From Hormiphora californensis (Eukaryota > Ctenophora > Tentaculata > Cydippida > Pleurobrachiidae), in contig CM035355.1 of assembly GCA_020137815.1 (NCBI GenBank), forward strand, positions 6,033,350-6,097,349: a DNA stretch of 64,000 nt, read 5' to 3'. This document shows, piece by piece, positions 54,661 through 64,000 of this stretch (its first letter is position 1; each line of letters begins with the position of its first letter). The notes under the pieces were generated by a model that was given only the letters and a program-made list of their open reading frames with translations, ran no database searches and had not been told where the DNA came from. Made by a program: the position numbers and the translations under genes.

Positions 54661-56223
54661 TCAATCACTGTCTGAACTGTTATCTGAACTTTTAGAGTCT
54701 GGGGTATCATGTCTGGAGTGTCTGGATGATGAGGCCGCTGGTTTATCATCAGTCGATCTCCTTCTTCTTACAGGACTGTGTCGCCGCCTTTCAGGAGTTT
54801 TATGACGCCTTTTCTCGGGGCTCGGACTTCGCCGGCTTTTTCGTTTCTCGGGACTTCGCCGGCTCTTCCTTTTTTCTGGGGTTGGGCTTCGTTTGGTTAC
54901 TTCCTTTTCTGGGCTCGGGCTTTTTCTGCTTCTCCTTTTCTCTGGACTAGGGCTTCTTCTGCTTTTCCTTTTGTCGGGAGTTCGCCTGCTGTTTCTCCTT
55001 TCCGGCGTTCTGTTTTCCTCCCGTGGCCGCTTTTCAGGAGTGGAACTTCGACGACGCTGTTTTTCTGGACTGGGACTATCCTTCCTTTTTCTCTCAGGAC
55101 TACTTTGTTTTTCTGGACTTCGCTTCCTTCTTCGTTCAGGGGTTTTGTTACGTCTTCTAGGAGGACTGGGAGATCGGGAAATGTTCCTGTCAGGTGTCCT
55201 GCTCCGGCCACTTCTTCTCCGCTTTGGGGAGGACTCTCTTCTGTTGTCTGACGTTGTACGGGGAGGAGACCTGGACAACTTTCTCTTGTCGCTACGTCGC
55301 GGAGATTTCCTGTCTGAATCGTGCCTTCTTCTAGGAGGGATGGAGGTGTAACCGCCGCTATCTGTCCTCCTTCTTACTGCTTTCATTGGTGCCCTTCTCT
55401 CGCTAGTTCCACTCTCTCCTGATGGTTTAGGTGCTCGATGCTTGTTTTTAGGTGGAGGTCCATCATTCACTTCTTTCTTTTCTTTCTTCTCCTTCTTACT
55501 TTTCTTCTCTTTCTTGTTCTTCTTCTTCTTCCCAACTCCACCCGCCGGTCCTGAGCCCTGTTTGTTCAACTTCTTCATCAGCTTTCTCTTCTGTTTATCC
55601 GTCAACCCAGCGATAAATGCAACTTCTGGATCCAGTTTATCATCCTCCAGGATCTTGTACTTGTTATCGTGGACATCCACTACCTTGTTTATGGCATCCC
55701 TCCGCATCTTCAACCCTCCCTCCTCCATGGAACTCAGCAGTGTCATGGGATCCTGTCTCCCCAGATCGGGGTTATTCTCATTAATGATGTTACTGTTGTA
55801 AAGAGGGCACACCCGCTCTGTGTTCTGGTGACCCCAAACACCACACTTGATGCACTTTGTGTTCCGGACCTCAATACCAAATGGTTGATCTGCAACGTCC
55901 AGAGTTTTGGCATAGTCACCCGCTCGAGGCGCCGTTTTCTGCCACTCAAATCTAACCTCCCGTAACTCTAACTTCTCGTCCTTTTTCCGGCACTCCAAAG
56001 GCGGCTCATACATGAAAGTCAGTTTGTCATCTTGCGTTGTTTTGCCATGTTTCAGCAGATTTTTGTTCTCGTATATTGCCTGTTCCTTGAGATATTGTTT
56101 TTGAAGTTCCTCCTGTTTCTTCTTCTCTGAAAGGTGTTTCTGCTCCGCGATCCACGTCCTTTTCTGATTTTCATATGTGTGCGGATGGAAGAACTTGTTT
56201 CGCATAAACTTTACAAACGCCAT
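54661..56223 (-). CDS. CIR1: CBF1-interacting corepressor CIR1, 520 aa, single-exon CDS
   Basis: A 520-residue frame from ATG 56223 (MAFVKFMRNKFFHPHTYENQ), chosen because family members start similarly; the frame is open nine codons upstream. CIR1 links the Notch DNA-binding protein CBF1/RBPJ to histone deacetylase complexes and is also tied to splicing. Family stretches: KKKQEELQKQYLKEQ, FEWQKTAPRAGDYAK, DQPFGIEVRNTKCIKC and a CCHC knuckle CIKCGVWGHQNTERVC. DPEVAFIAGLTDKQKRKLMK follows, then a Lys-rich run. The C-terminal half is Arg-Ser-Pro repeats of the RRSPSPEKRKS type, as in SR-related proteins. Long frames on the other strand are shadows of these repeats. Confidence 0.93.
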   Translation of the reverse strand: MAFVKFMRNKFFHPHTYENQKRTWIAEQKHLSEKKKQEELQKQYLKEQAIYENKNLLKHGKTTQDDKLTFMYEPPLECRKKDEKLELREVRFEWQKTAPRAGDYAKTLDVADQPFGIEVRNTKCIKCGVWGHQNTERVCPLYNSNIINENNPDLGRQDPMTLLSSMEEGGLKMRRDAINKVVDVHDNKYKILEDDKLDPEVAFIAGLTDKQKRKLMKKLNKQGSGPAGGVGKKKKNKKEKKSKKEKKEKKEVNDGPPPKNKHRAPKPSGESGTSERRAPMKAVRRRTDSGGYTSIPPRRRHDSDRKSPRRSDKRKLSRSPPRTTSDNRRESSPKRRRSGRSRTPDRNISRSPSPPRRRNKTPERRRKRSPEKQSSPERKRKDSPSPEKQRRRSSTPEKRPREENRTPERRNSRRTPDKRKSRRSPSPEKRRSRKSPSPEKEVTKRSPTPEKRKSRRSPEKRKSRRSPSPEKRRHKTPERRRHSPVRRRRSTDDKPAASSSRHSRHDTPDSKSSDNSSDSD

Positions 56224-57111
56224 CTTGCTTGGTCTCTGTACTGAACGCAAGGTTGGGGTGTTAGAAATGAAAATTTGATAAGTGGAAATTGGAAAATGAA
56301 AAAAGAATCAAAGCACATTCACAATTGCACAAAGTGAGAACAGTGAAAATTATCAGCAGTGGGAATGTTAATCAAGAATATTTGCACTGGGATCCTAATT
56401 CCTAGGGCCTGCTGAATCACATGCTAAGGCCCAAGGCCCAAGATTTGTAAGTCAATATCAAAACTTTCAACGAAAAAGCAGTGAGTTAAAATGTTTAAAG
56501 GCCTCCAGGAGAACCCCGGTGCCGCAATATTATCAACAGCATGAGAGGACAAGGGGCAACAAATTCATAAGAGATCACCCCGAAGGAAACACCGGCACTA
56601 CTAATAATTGTAATTCTAATCACTAATGAGTCAAGCGCCAACCCAGCACAGGTCGCAGGACAATCGCGATTTTTGGCGCCACCAGAAATTCTACTGGAGT
56701 CTTCTGAAATCGGTTGGCTCATGGAGTTTGCAATTTAAGTGGATCCTGTGTCTCATGAGTAGTGAACTCTCATGTTGTACGCGGTGTCTCATGCCATGAG
56801 TGATGACTGATGAGTCACGATTCACAATTCTGAAAACCCACTTGAGGACTTTTTAAAATTTGAATTTTTTCCCGGTGAAAAAAAATTCTCAAACTAAAAT
56901 TTTAGGAGCGCGCGCTGATTTGCATCGTTGATTTATCAATATTTTAGCGCGTTACATTTAATTTCTATGTTTGCAACGCTGCGGACGAAGCGAAAATTAT
57001 GAGAACTCGATTTTCAAATCTCAAATAAGGAACCATAATAAAGTTCAAGAGCGCACCCCATCCAAGAGCGCACCACCTCCAAAAGACACCACTCCGAGAG
57101 CGCACCACATC
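56224..57111. other. CIR1 upstream region
   Basis: About 890 bp with no gene I recognise. It has repeated CATGAGT-type words near 56700-56820 and GCGCGC near 56907. From 57040 there are several GAGCGCACCAC-like direct repeats leading into the hairpin. Confidence 0.5.
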
Positions 57112-57256
57112 AAAGAGAGCTCCCCATCCAAAAGATACCGCGCGCAGGGGACACCACGCGCAGAAGAGACCGCACGCGCAAATACAACGCCGCGCTGGTC
57201 TCTTCTGCGCGTGGTGTCCCCTGCGCGTGGTATCTTCTGGATGGGGAGCTCTCTTT
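57112..57256. repeat. Near-perfect hairpin: 60-bp arms, 25-bp loop
   Basis: 57112-57171 and 57197-57256 are complementary at 58 of 60 positions. Outer arm AAAGAGAGCTCCCCATCC, inner arm CACGCGCAGAAGAGACC. The loop is GC-rich. There is no obvious duplication at the ends. It could be a fold-back element remnant or the source of a hairpin RNA. Confidence 0.95.
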
Positions 57257-57917
57257 TAGTGGGGATCCTTGCTCCATCGTTGTGCGCGCCCGACGTCGGC
57301 GACCGTCGCCGACCGTCGGCGACATCGCTGATTGAGCTGACAGTGGCACTCTCTCCCGCGCGCTGAGCGCTTTTTTCGCGCGGTACGTGTTAGTTCGTTC
57401 GGACTGTTTGTGAGTGTGACTGAAAATGGATTTTGTCACCCAAAGTGGCCGGTCGCCTTGGAAACTTGCAGGACACCATTGAGATAGTAAGTTAAACGGA
57501 AATATGGGACTTGAGAGTCCCAACATGGTAATACAATATAGAGCTGGCCGTGGGGAAGGTATATCATACAATGGTGTCCTATAAACAGCAGTTAGAAAGT
57601 AGACCAATTTATCAAAACTACCGCAGTGGGTAGTGGCACTGAGCCGCAATAAAACAGAAAACATCAATGAAAGGATGGCATTTTTAGGTCAGCTCGATAG
57701 TCAAAACACTCTATAATGAAAATTCCGCTCTGTATTCTCCTTCTAATAACAGGGGTAATAATAGACATGTTCGGTATTGTTTATGAGTCCATTCACTGTT
57801 ATTCCTATTCCATGTAAACAGCATATACAGTGTAGGGGAGTAAGGAATATTCTGTTTCAATGTCCTCAATGACATCACAGCATACATCACAACAGCACCC
57901 ACAGGCCACAGTCGCCG
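57257..57917. other. No recognised gene
   Basis: It starts with GTCGGCGACCGTCGCCGACC-type inverted words (57291-57321) and CG-rich sequence, then becomes ordinary AT-rich sequence. Frames here have no family signature. Confidence 0.4.
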
Positions 57918-57983
57918 TCATAGTAACATGTGGTGCAGTTTGTTACAGTCAACTCCAAAGTCGAATTCCGGCTCTGAGTGATC
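57918..57983 (-). CDS. Possible terminal exon of an unknown gene
   Basis: A strong acceptor (CTCCTCCTCTCCAG) is followed by 21 codons, ending in TGA at 57918: DHSEPEFDFGVD then CNKLHHMLL. The adjoining GGGGTGTTAGGG sequence looks like introns elsewhere on this strand. The rest of the gene would lie in the damaged stretch to the right. Not recognised. Confidence 0.25.
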   Translation of the reverse strand, partial: DHSEPEFDFGVDCNKLHHMLL

Positions 57984-58199
57984 CTGGAGAGGAGGAGATG
58001 GGGTGTTAGGGCCTGGTTAATCAGGGGGTGAGTTAGGGGTGTTGGTGTGAGATAGATAGAAACTGGGGTTTCGGTTCAGATAGCAGGTGTTAAGTGATTA
58101 GTGCCAGTACACGAGAGTGTAAATTAGCAGTTAGGCGATTGAGAAAAACAACCTAACTGGGAATTAAATAAAAATTATTATTGGGGGCGGCTTATTTGC

Positions 58200-61100
58200 A
58201 AAGGGAAACTCATCAAAATCGAAGGCGGACTCTATTTTAAAAAAAACGGACTCTTTATTACATTTAGTTTTTAAAAAAAAATTTTTAAAGATAAAGGTCC
58301 TCCCTGTTTTTGGATTTTTTAGAAAAAGGGAAGCCCCGCCCTGGTAGAATTTTGGGAATAGAGCCCTCTATTTACTTTTTGGGCGCCAAACCTTTTCCCA
58401 AACCCGGACTCATGTCAAAAAACCCAAACCCCCCCCCCAAAACCTAACCCTAACACTCCCCCTAAAAAAACCTCGCCCCAAAAAATTAAGGGCCCCAAAC
58501 ATTTCTAAATTAGTATAGGGGTAGGGGGCAAACTCTCGTTTTCGGAAACGGAAAAAAATTCTCGAGTTCGCGGGGGGAAAAGGCGGACCTATATCAAATT
58601 TTTAGTTTTATGTAAATGAGTCCACTTTTTTTAGATTTTTTAGAAAGGGGGCCCCCCTGTGGTGGGACTTTAGATTTTAGATCCCCCTAGAGTTTAGCCC
58701 TTTTTGGGATCTTTATCAAAAATCTAAATTTGGATTTTAGAGCCCTGTAAAATTAGATTTGTACCCACAAAACAGTTCCCCCACCCCAAATATAAATTAA
58801 TTAGATGTTTAGAGTGGACAAAAAACCCTTATCACGTAATCTTCCTTATCGGGCTGGGAAATAGTTCCAGCTGAGAATCTTTGGTTTGCGGGGCCCGGGG
58901 GAAGAGGGGGAAGGGGGAAAAAAAAAAGGGGAAAAATGGGGCCCCAAGGGGGGAGGGAAAAAAAAGGGAGGGGGGGGGGGGGCAAAAGAGGGGGGAAAAA
59001 AAAAAGGGGGAACCGGGGGCAGGGAGAAGGGGAGGTAGGGAAAAAAAGGAAAAGGGGAGGGGGGGAAGAGAAAAGAAGGTAGGGAATTTTTTTTGGGGAA
59101 AACAGGTTTTCCCCGGGAAAATTTGGGAGGGGGGCAACGAAAAAGAGGGAATTTTTTTAAAGAAAAACCTTAAAAGGTTTTTCACCTTTTAATTTAAAAA
59201 AAAGTTTTAACTAAAAATAACAAAAACAATTTTTGGGTTTTTCCAAAGAAAAGAGGGGAAAAGGGCCCCCCCAGACCATTAACCCCTTTTTCCCCCTTTC
59301 AAAAAAAATTTGGAAGGGGTTTTTTTTAAAAAATGTTTTTCCGGTTTCCACATGGAAAAAAAGGGCTTTTAAAAAGGGGGGTTAAAAGGGGTAAAAGAAG
59401 AAGGGGGTTTTTTGAGGAAAAAAATTTTGGGGGAAAAAGGAAAAATCAAAAATGAAAAAAAAACCTTAAAAAAGGGAGGGTTGGCTCAAAGGGGACATTT
59501 GTAAATGGGGAAAAGAGGAAAAATGGGGGATCCCAATTTTAAAAATTAATCCAAAAAAAACCCCAAAAAAAAAGGGATAAAAAATTTTTGGGGTTAATTT
59601 TAAGAAAAGGAAATAAAAAAACACCCAAAAGGGGGTAAAAAAGGGGGAAAGAAAAAAAAGTTTGAAAAAGGGGAAAATTTTAAAAAAAAAATGGAACCTC
59701 TTGAAAAAACCCCCCAAAAATTTTAAATTTTTAAATAAAAATTTTTGGAAAAAAAGGGGGAAATAGGAAAACGGGGGGGAAAGAAAAAAAGAAAAAGAAA
59801 GGAAAGGGCCCCCAAAGGAAAAGGGAAAAAACAAGGGGGGAAAAAAAAAGGGGAACAAAAAAAACGGGAAAGGGAAAAAGGGAAAAAAAGCCCAAAGAAA
59901 GGGGGGGGCCCCCCAAAAGGAAAGGGTTTTTTTTTAAAAAAGGGAAAAGGGGGTTTAAAAAAAAGGGAAAAGGGGAAACCCAATTTTGGGGAAAGGGGGT
60001 TTTTAAAGCGAGAACCCAAAAAAGGAAACCTTAAAACCCCTTTCCCGAAAAAACCAAAAACCGCCCAAAAAAAAAACCCCCCCCCCCCCTTTTTTCCCCC
60101 CCCCCCTTTTTTTTCTTCCCCCCTCTTCTTCTCCTACTTTCCCTCTCCCTCTTTTCTCTCCTTCCTCCCCTTCTCTCTCTTTTTCTCTCTCTATTTCTCT
60201 GGGGGGGGTTTTTTCCAAAGACCACCCGACAAAACTGACATTAAACACTAGCCAAAAGCCCCCACCAGGACCAAATATCAACCGGCTCACACCCCCAAAA
60301 CAAAATTTGGGATAAACCAGTGCCAAAGGGTTTTAGGGGGTGTATTTTTTGGGGGAAATTTCCGTTTTTAAGGGTCCTTTTCTGATACGCAGGGAAGCCC
60401 CGAGGGGGGGGAAAACGGGTAAATTGTTTTTGGGAATAACAGAGTTTTGACGTTTTAAAAAGCCTTGACAGTCAATTATAATTTAACCCGGAAATAAAAA
60501 AACTCCCACTGGAACACTGGGGGTGTTATGGTCAACAGTAAGGTAACAAAATCCCCTTTCCATCGGGTTAGTGGGACCAAAAGGAGCTACCAAACCGGGG
60601 GGGTTTTAGTCGGGAGTGCCCTAACCCCTTTTCCAATCAACAAACCCTTCCCGCAGGGAGAAGGATGGGGTTAGTATAGGCAGGGGTTTTTAAATGAAAA
60701 GGAAAAGAGAAAAAAAAAGGGGAAGGGGAAGGGGAAGGGAAAAGGGAAGGGAAGGGAAAAGGGAAAGGAAGGGAAGGGGAAAGGGGAAAGGGGAAAGGGG
60801 AAGGGGAAAGGGGAAAGGGGGGGAAAGGGGAAGGGGAAAGGGGAAAGGGGAAAGGGAAAAGGGGGGGGAAAGGGAAAGGGAAGGGAAGGGAAAAGGGAAA
60901 GGGAAAGGGAAGGGAAGGGAAGGGAAGGGGGGGAAAGGGAAAAAGGGGAAAGGGGAAAAGGGGGGGAAAGGAAGGGGAAGGGAAAGGGGAAAGGGGAAAG
61001 GGGAAAGGGCCCAAAGGGGAAAGGGGAAAGGGCCCAAAGGGGAAGGGGGCCCAAAGGGGAAAGGAAAGGGCCCGGGGGAAAGGGGGGGGCCAAGGGGAAG

Positions 61101-61400
61101 GGGAAAGGGCCCAAAGGGAAAAAGAAAAGGGGGCCAAAGGGGAAAGGGAAAATATTAATATTACTGGGGTTTTACTGCGATAATTCACCTCTGTTTTTAG
61201 TTTTGGGGTTGGTAGGGTTCAGGTATCCACGTTCTATACCCAATTTCCGCTTTGACGTTTTAAAAAAACCCTTTGACAGCCCAACCCTGTTTAAAGTTCC
61301 CCTGTTTTAAAAAACTCCCCCGGGGAAAACCACTCGGTTTTTGTTATGGTCAAAAAAAAAGGGGAAAACAAAAATTCCTATATCACTGTTTAGGGGGATA
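58200..61400. other. Homopolymer-inflated, probably low-quality consensus
   Basis: Composition changes abruptly near 58200 to strings of three to ten identical bases (AAAA, GGGG, CCCC, TTTT) with almost no alternating words. Parts of it duplicate the cleaner copy at 61430-62100 but with bases smeared into runs: for example, ATTACTGCGATAATTCACCTC is preceded by TACTGGGGTT here (about 61160) and by TACTGTAGTA there. I treat no frame in this stretch as a gene. Confidence 0.75.
60690..61150. repeat. Purine array of GGGAAAGG/GGGGAAGG words, first copy
   Basis: About 450 bp of G/A only, with a few GGGCCC interruptions toward the right, part of a duplicated block. Both strands give long Pro/Phe/Ser or Lys/Gly/Glu frames that are artefacts. 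Confidence 0.9.
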
Positions 61401-61529
61401 AATAATGAGCTCCCTAACTCGGGGGGGTAGTTGAGTGCCCTCCCCCCTTTTTCCAAAAACCCTAAACCCTGCAGCAGGGAGAAGGATGGGGATTTACGTA
61501 TGGCAGATTTTTGAAATGAAAGGAAAAAA

Positions 61530-62008
61530 AAAAAGGAAAAGGGAAGGGAAAGAGAAGAAAAGAGAGAGAAGAAAAGGGGAAAAGGGAAGGGAAGGGGGGG
61601 GGAAAGGGGAAAGGGAAAGGGGAAGGGAAAGGGGGGGGGGAAAGGGGAAAGGGGCAAAGGGAAGGGGGGGGAAAGGGGAAAGGGGAAAGGAAAGGGAAAG
61701 GGAAAGGGGAAGGGGAAAGGGGAAGGGAAGGGGAAGGGGGGGAAAGGGAAGGGAAGGGGAAAGGGGAAGGGAAGGAAGGGAAGGGGAAGGGGAAAGGGGA
61801 AAAGGGAAAGGGGAAAGGGAAGGGAAAGGGAAGGGAAGGGGGGGAAAGGGGGGAAGGGGAAAGGGGGAAGGGGGGGGGGGGGGGGGAAAGGGAAAAAGGG
61901 GGAAGGGCCAAGGGAAGGGAAGGCCAAGGGAAAAAAAAGGCCAAAGGGGGGAAGGGGAAAGGGGCCAAGGAAGGGAAGGCCAAGGGAAGAGAAGGCCAAG
62001 GGAAGGGA
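61530..62008. repeat. Purine array of GGGAAAGG/GGGGAAGG words, second copy
   Basis: About 480 bp of G/A, grading into AAGGCCAAGGGAAGGG units at 61905-62008. It is flanked by the same sequence as the first array (CAGGGAGAAGGATGGGG on the left, TACTGCGATAATTCACCTC on the right). Confidence 0.9.
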
Positions 62009-62707
62009 AAATATTACTATTACTGTAGTATTACTGCGATAATTCACCTCTAGCTTAGTATTGGTTGTGTGAGTGTTCACTGTAGTCCACGTTCTATAGC
62101 AATCCTGCCTAGCCATGGACGTTGTAGAAGCTTGGTCTTTATTCCTGTGTTTATCATATATCAGTTGGCACCTGGGTAGCGCAAAGATAGTTATATATTG
62201 TAGAGGATAATGTTGCGACATTGGTGTAGAAAGATGTAAAAAACAGTTGTTACTAGAATATCCTGCGATCGAGAATCTCCAAGACAACTCACTTGGTTTA
62301 TGAAAAATGGTTCTGATGGATCATTGTCATGTCTGGGTTTTGATTCTATATGTATCAGAGGTGGTGGTTTTCAGGCAACTGTATTTTTCAAACAATGGTG
62401 CAGTGGGTGTTGTTTACTTTAGAAGCTTCAATTAATTATATTGAAAAAAGAATACACTCAAATTATTTTATGACGAAAATCTCCACTCGCAAAAGATTTC
62501 GAGAGATATCGAAATGTATAGCACACTAGCCCAATTCGTTAAATTGAACGACAGGTAAGTGATAAATGCGGAGGAGGTACAGGTTTGCCAGTGCTCTAAC
62601 GTTTCAAAAATTAAATTGAAACACAAGTTTTGATTATACTAAAAAATCCAAATTTCAAAAAGTTTCAAACTTTCAACACTACTTTAAACAAATTAATTTG
62701 AGCCAAA
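62009..62707. other. No recognised gene
   Basis: Ordinary AT-rich sequence after the purine array. No exon or repeat stands out. Confidence 0.4.
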
Positions 62708-62949
62708 ATGGTTGACGATTGTGATCAAGTGGAGAGAAGCAGAAACGTAGACTCAAGGAGCTGCGTGATGACGACACTGCTAACGCTAAGGTAAAGAGAC
62801 TGATCGATGCCTACAGCCCTACTGTTCTCCACAACACTAACGTTAAAAAACTGAAACGTTTTTCTGACGACACGCTAGAGCAGGCCGCGACATCCCTGGG
62901 ATCGGGGAACAAGAGGTACAAATCTAAAGCTTCCTGCTTCCCTGATTGA
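62708..62949 (+). pseudogene. Unknown basic protein fragment with an early frame shift
   Basis: ATG 62708 starts MVDDCDQVER. About 30 bases later another frame reads KQKRRLKELRDDDTANAKVK, continues RLIDAYSPTVLHN, and ends ...KASCFPD at TGA 62947-62949. The second frame has a stop just upstream, so a one-base indel near 62735-62742 is likely. I do not recognise the family; a transposon-encoded protein is possible. Confidence 0.35.
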
Positions 62950-63265
62950 TTGGCTCAATAATGGCCATAGAAGGACTTTTTGAACAGTTCGGCGGTGCGT
63001 GTGAGAGCTATTACACCTTAAAGAAGGTTTACAACACAACTAGCAAAAACGTAGTTAAAACAGTTTTAACAGTGACAAATTGTTTATCCAGGCATTTGGT
63101 CAAGGCTCAAGGCTGCTCAAGCTTTTTCATTTTTATTATTATTATTAAATCTAAAATGTATACATTGGATAAAATACAACATATACTGCCCCTTTTTGTG
63201 GGCTAAATTGATAGTCATAAGGTTCCTTTTGAAGTCTCTTTAGAGTACAAATTACATGTAGCAGG
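62950..63265. other. No recognised gene
   Basis: About 320 bp of AT-rich sequence between the fragment and the LINE ORF, with a TTATTATTATTA tract near 63136. Confidence 0.4.
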
Positions 63266-64000
63266 TCAGCCACATTTAATTACCCCCCTGCTAACCCAGT
63301 ATCGTCCATTCGGATTGTCTCGCCTCAGTCCTTTCACTGTATCAACGAGAGTTTTCCGCTCTCGCTGCTCCTCCGGTGTTAGGTCGGGGGAGAGAAACAC
63401 CGAGGAGAATTTCTCTGAATCTCGGAGCTGTTTTGCTTTTCTTAGAAGTTGTAACAAAGTTTCCCTCCTTTCAAGTGTAACAATTACTGGTCTCGGTCGG
63501 TTATCAGTCTTTTCGCCAATACGCTTTGTAGAAGATATGACTGGTTTTTCATTGAGCTCTCCAAAGATATCCTGAACTTCATGCTCAGTAGCCCTTGCCG
63601 TAGTTTCTGGCAGCCCAAATATAACCAAATTCAACTTGCGATCAAGAGTTGCTTCTTCCGGGGTTGTACTTGGATGGGGTACAGTCGCTTTCTTCAATGC
63701 TGCTTGGAGGCGGGATGGTGCAATAGCTGCAGAGCAATTCTGTACAAGCACCTTGGAGTAGCCCTGCAAATGCTTCTGAACAGACTCTGACACTGAACTA
63801 AGTTTCCGACCTTGTACTTCAATCAAAGTATTTTGTGCTTCAATCAGCTTCTCTTGCAGTTCAATCCTTGATACCCGATGTTTGTCGATTTCTTCCTTAA
63901 AAGTGCCAAGCTCTTCTTGTACCTCCTTGAGCTTCTGATTACACTCCACTAGTTCCAGGCGTTCTTTCATTCGGGCAGTTGCATACAGACGTTTCTCCTT
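63266..64000 (-). CDS. Non-LTR retrotransposon ORF1-like protein, N-terminal end outside the window
   Basis: At least 244 codons, open to the window edge, with stop at 63266. The N-terminal part is a coiled coil (ELVECNQKLKEVQEELGTFK, EEIDKHRVSRIELQEKLIEA). It is followed by an RRM-like fold typical of LINE ORF1: RKLNLVIFGLPE, then KRIGEKTDNRPRPVIVTL, ETLLQLLRKAKQLRD and VFLSPDLTPEEQRERKTL. ORF1 proteins trimerise and bind the element RNA. The RT-encoding ORF2 is not in the 60 kb downstream of this 3' end, so the copy may be truncated, or the element ends here. Confidence 0.8.
   Translation of the reverse strand, partial: KEKRLYATARMKERLELVECNQKLKEVQEELGTFKEEIDKHRVSRIELQEKLIEAQNTLIEVQGRKLSSVSESVQKHLQGYSKVLVQNCSAAIAPSRLQAALKKATVPHPSTTPEEATLDRKLNLVIFGLPETTARATEHEVQDIFGELNEKPVISSTKRIGEKTDNRPRPVIVTLERRETLLQLLRKAKQLRDSEKFSSVFLSPDLTPEEQRERKTLVDTVKGLRRDNPNGRYWVSRGVIKCG

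Noticed and set aside
54726-55351. Long frames antisense to CIR1
   Set aside because: Shadows of the Arg-Ser-Pro codon repeats of CIR1.
58832-62287. Many Pro/Phe/Ser or Lys/Gly frames up to 326 codons
   Set aside because: Produced by purine arrays and inflated homopolymers; no conserved motif.

Overview
This is nuclear DNA from an animal. The genes have many short GT-AG introns. The repertoire is metazoan: a Tec-family tyrosine kinase, class A GPCRs, motile-cilium and centriole factors, CIR1, DCPS and a sororin-like protein. The window also carries LINE, LTR and DNA-transposon remnants and many microsatellites. I cannot place the species. The cilium genes imply a ciliated animal, and nothing here separates an early-branching lineage from a lophotrochozoan-type invertebrate. 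Exon borders were read by hand from splice sites, reading phase and remembered family sequences; no search was run.

Layout. 1-893 (-): 5' part of an unrecognised Pro/Ser-rich gene. 1568-9642 (+): 3' part of a Tec-type kinase (end of SH2, whole kinase domain); its 6-kb intron holds a one-exon GPCR on the other strand (4537-5613) and several fold-back transposons. 10064-33876: six genes head to tail on the minus strand. In transcription order they are KIAA0753/moonraker, RABL2, a Kelch plus coiled-coil protein, CFAP206, a short Kelch protein and DNAAF5. Four of the six are established cilium or centriole genes. X-box-like sites, the binding motif of RFX ciliary regulators, occur in and beside them. 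A secreted lectin-like gene (+) sits in an intron of the Kelch/coiled-coil gene.

34.7-40.8 kb: a (TCAG)n array, then a complete 5.6-kb LTR element with a broken gag and no visible pol. 40879-44204 (-): a multi-exon GPCR. 44.2-49.9 kb: no gene seen. 49868-56223 (-): a long sororin-like protein, DCPS and CIR1, with a pogo/Tigger-like element between DCPS and CIR1. 57112-57256: a near-perfect 60-bp-arm hairpin. 58.2-62.0 kb: purine-rich, homopolymer-inflated sequence that looks like poor consensus. 62.7-64 kb: an unknown ORF fragment and a LINE ORF1 running off the end.

How the genes relate: DNAAF5 (dynein-arm preassembly), CFAP206 (radial spoke and axoneme), RABL2 (intraflagellar transport) and moonraker (centriolar satellites, centriole) act at successive steps of building cilia, so their adjacency on one strand may reflect co-regulation. 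Sororin, DCPS and CIR1 are ordinary nuclear or RNA housekeeping neighbours. Several one-base frame breaks (RABL2 exon 3, the first gene, gag, possibly the second GPCR) may be residual indel errors rather than true pseudogenes.
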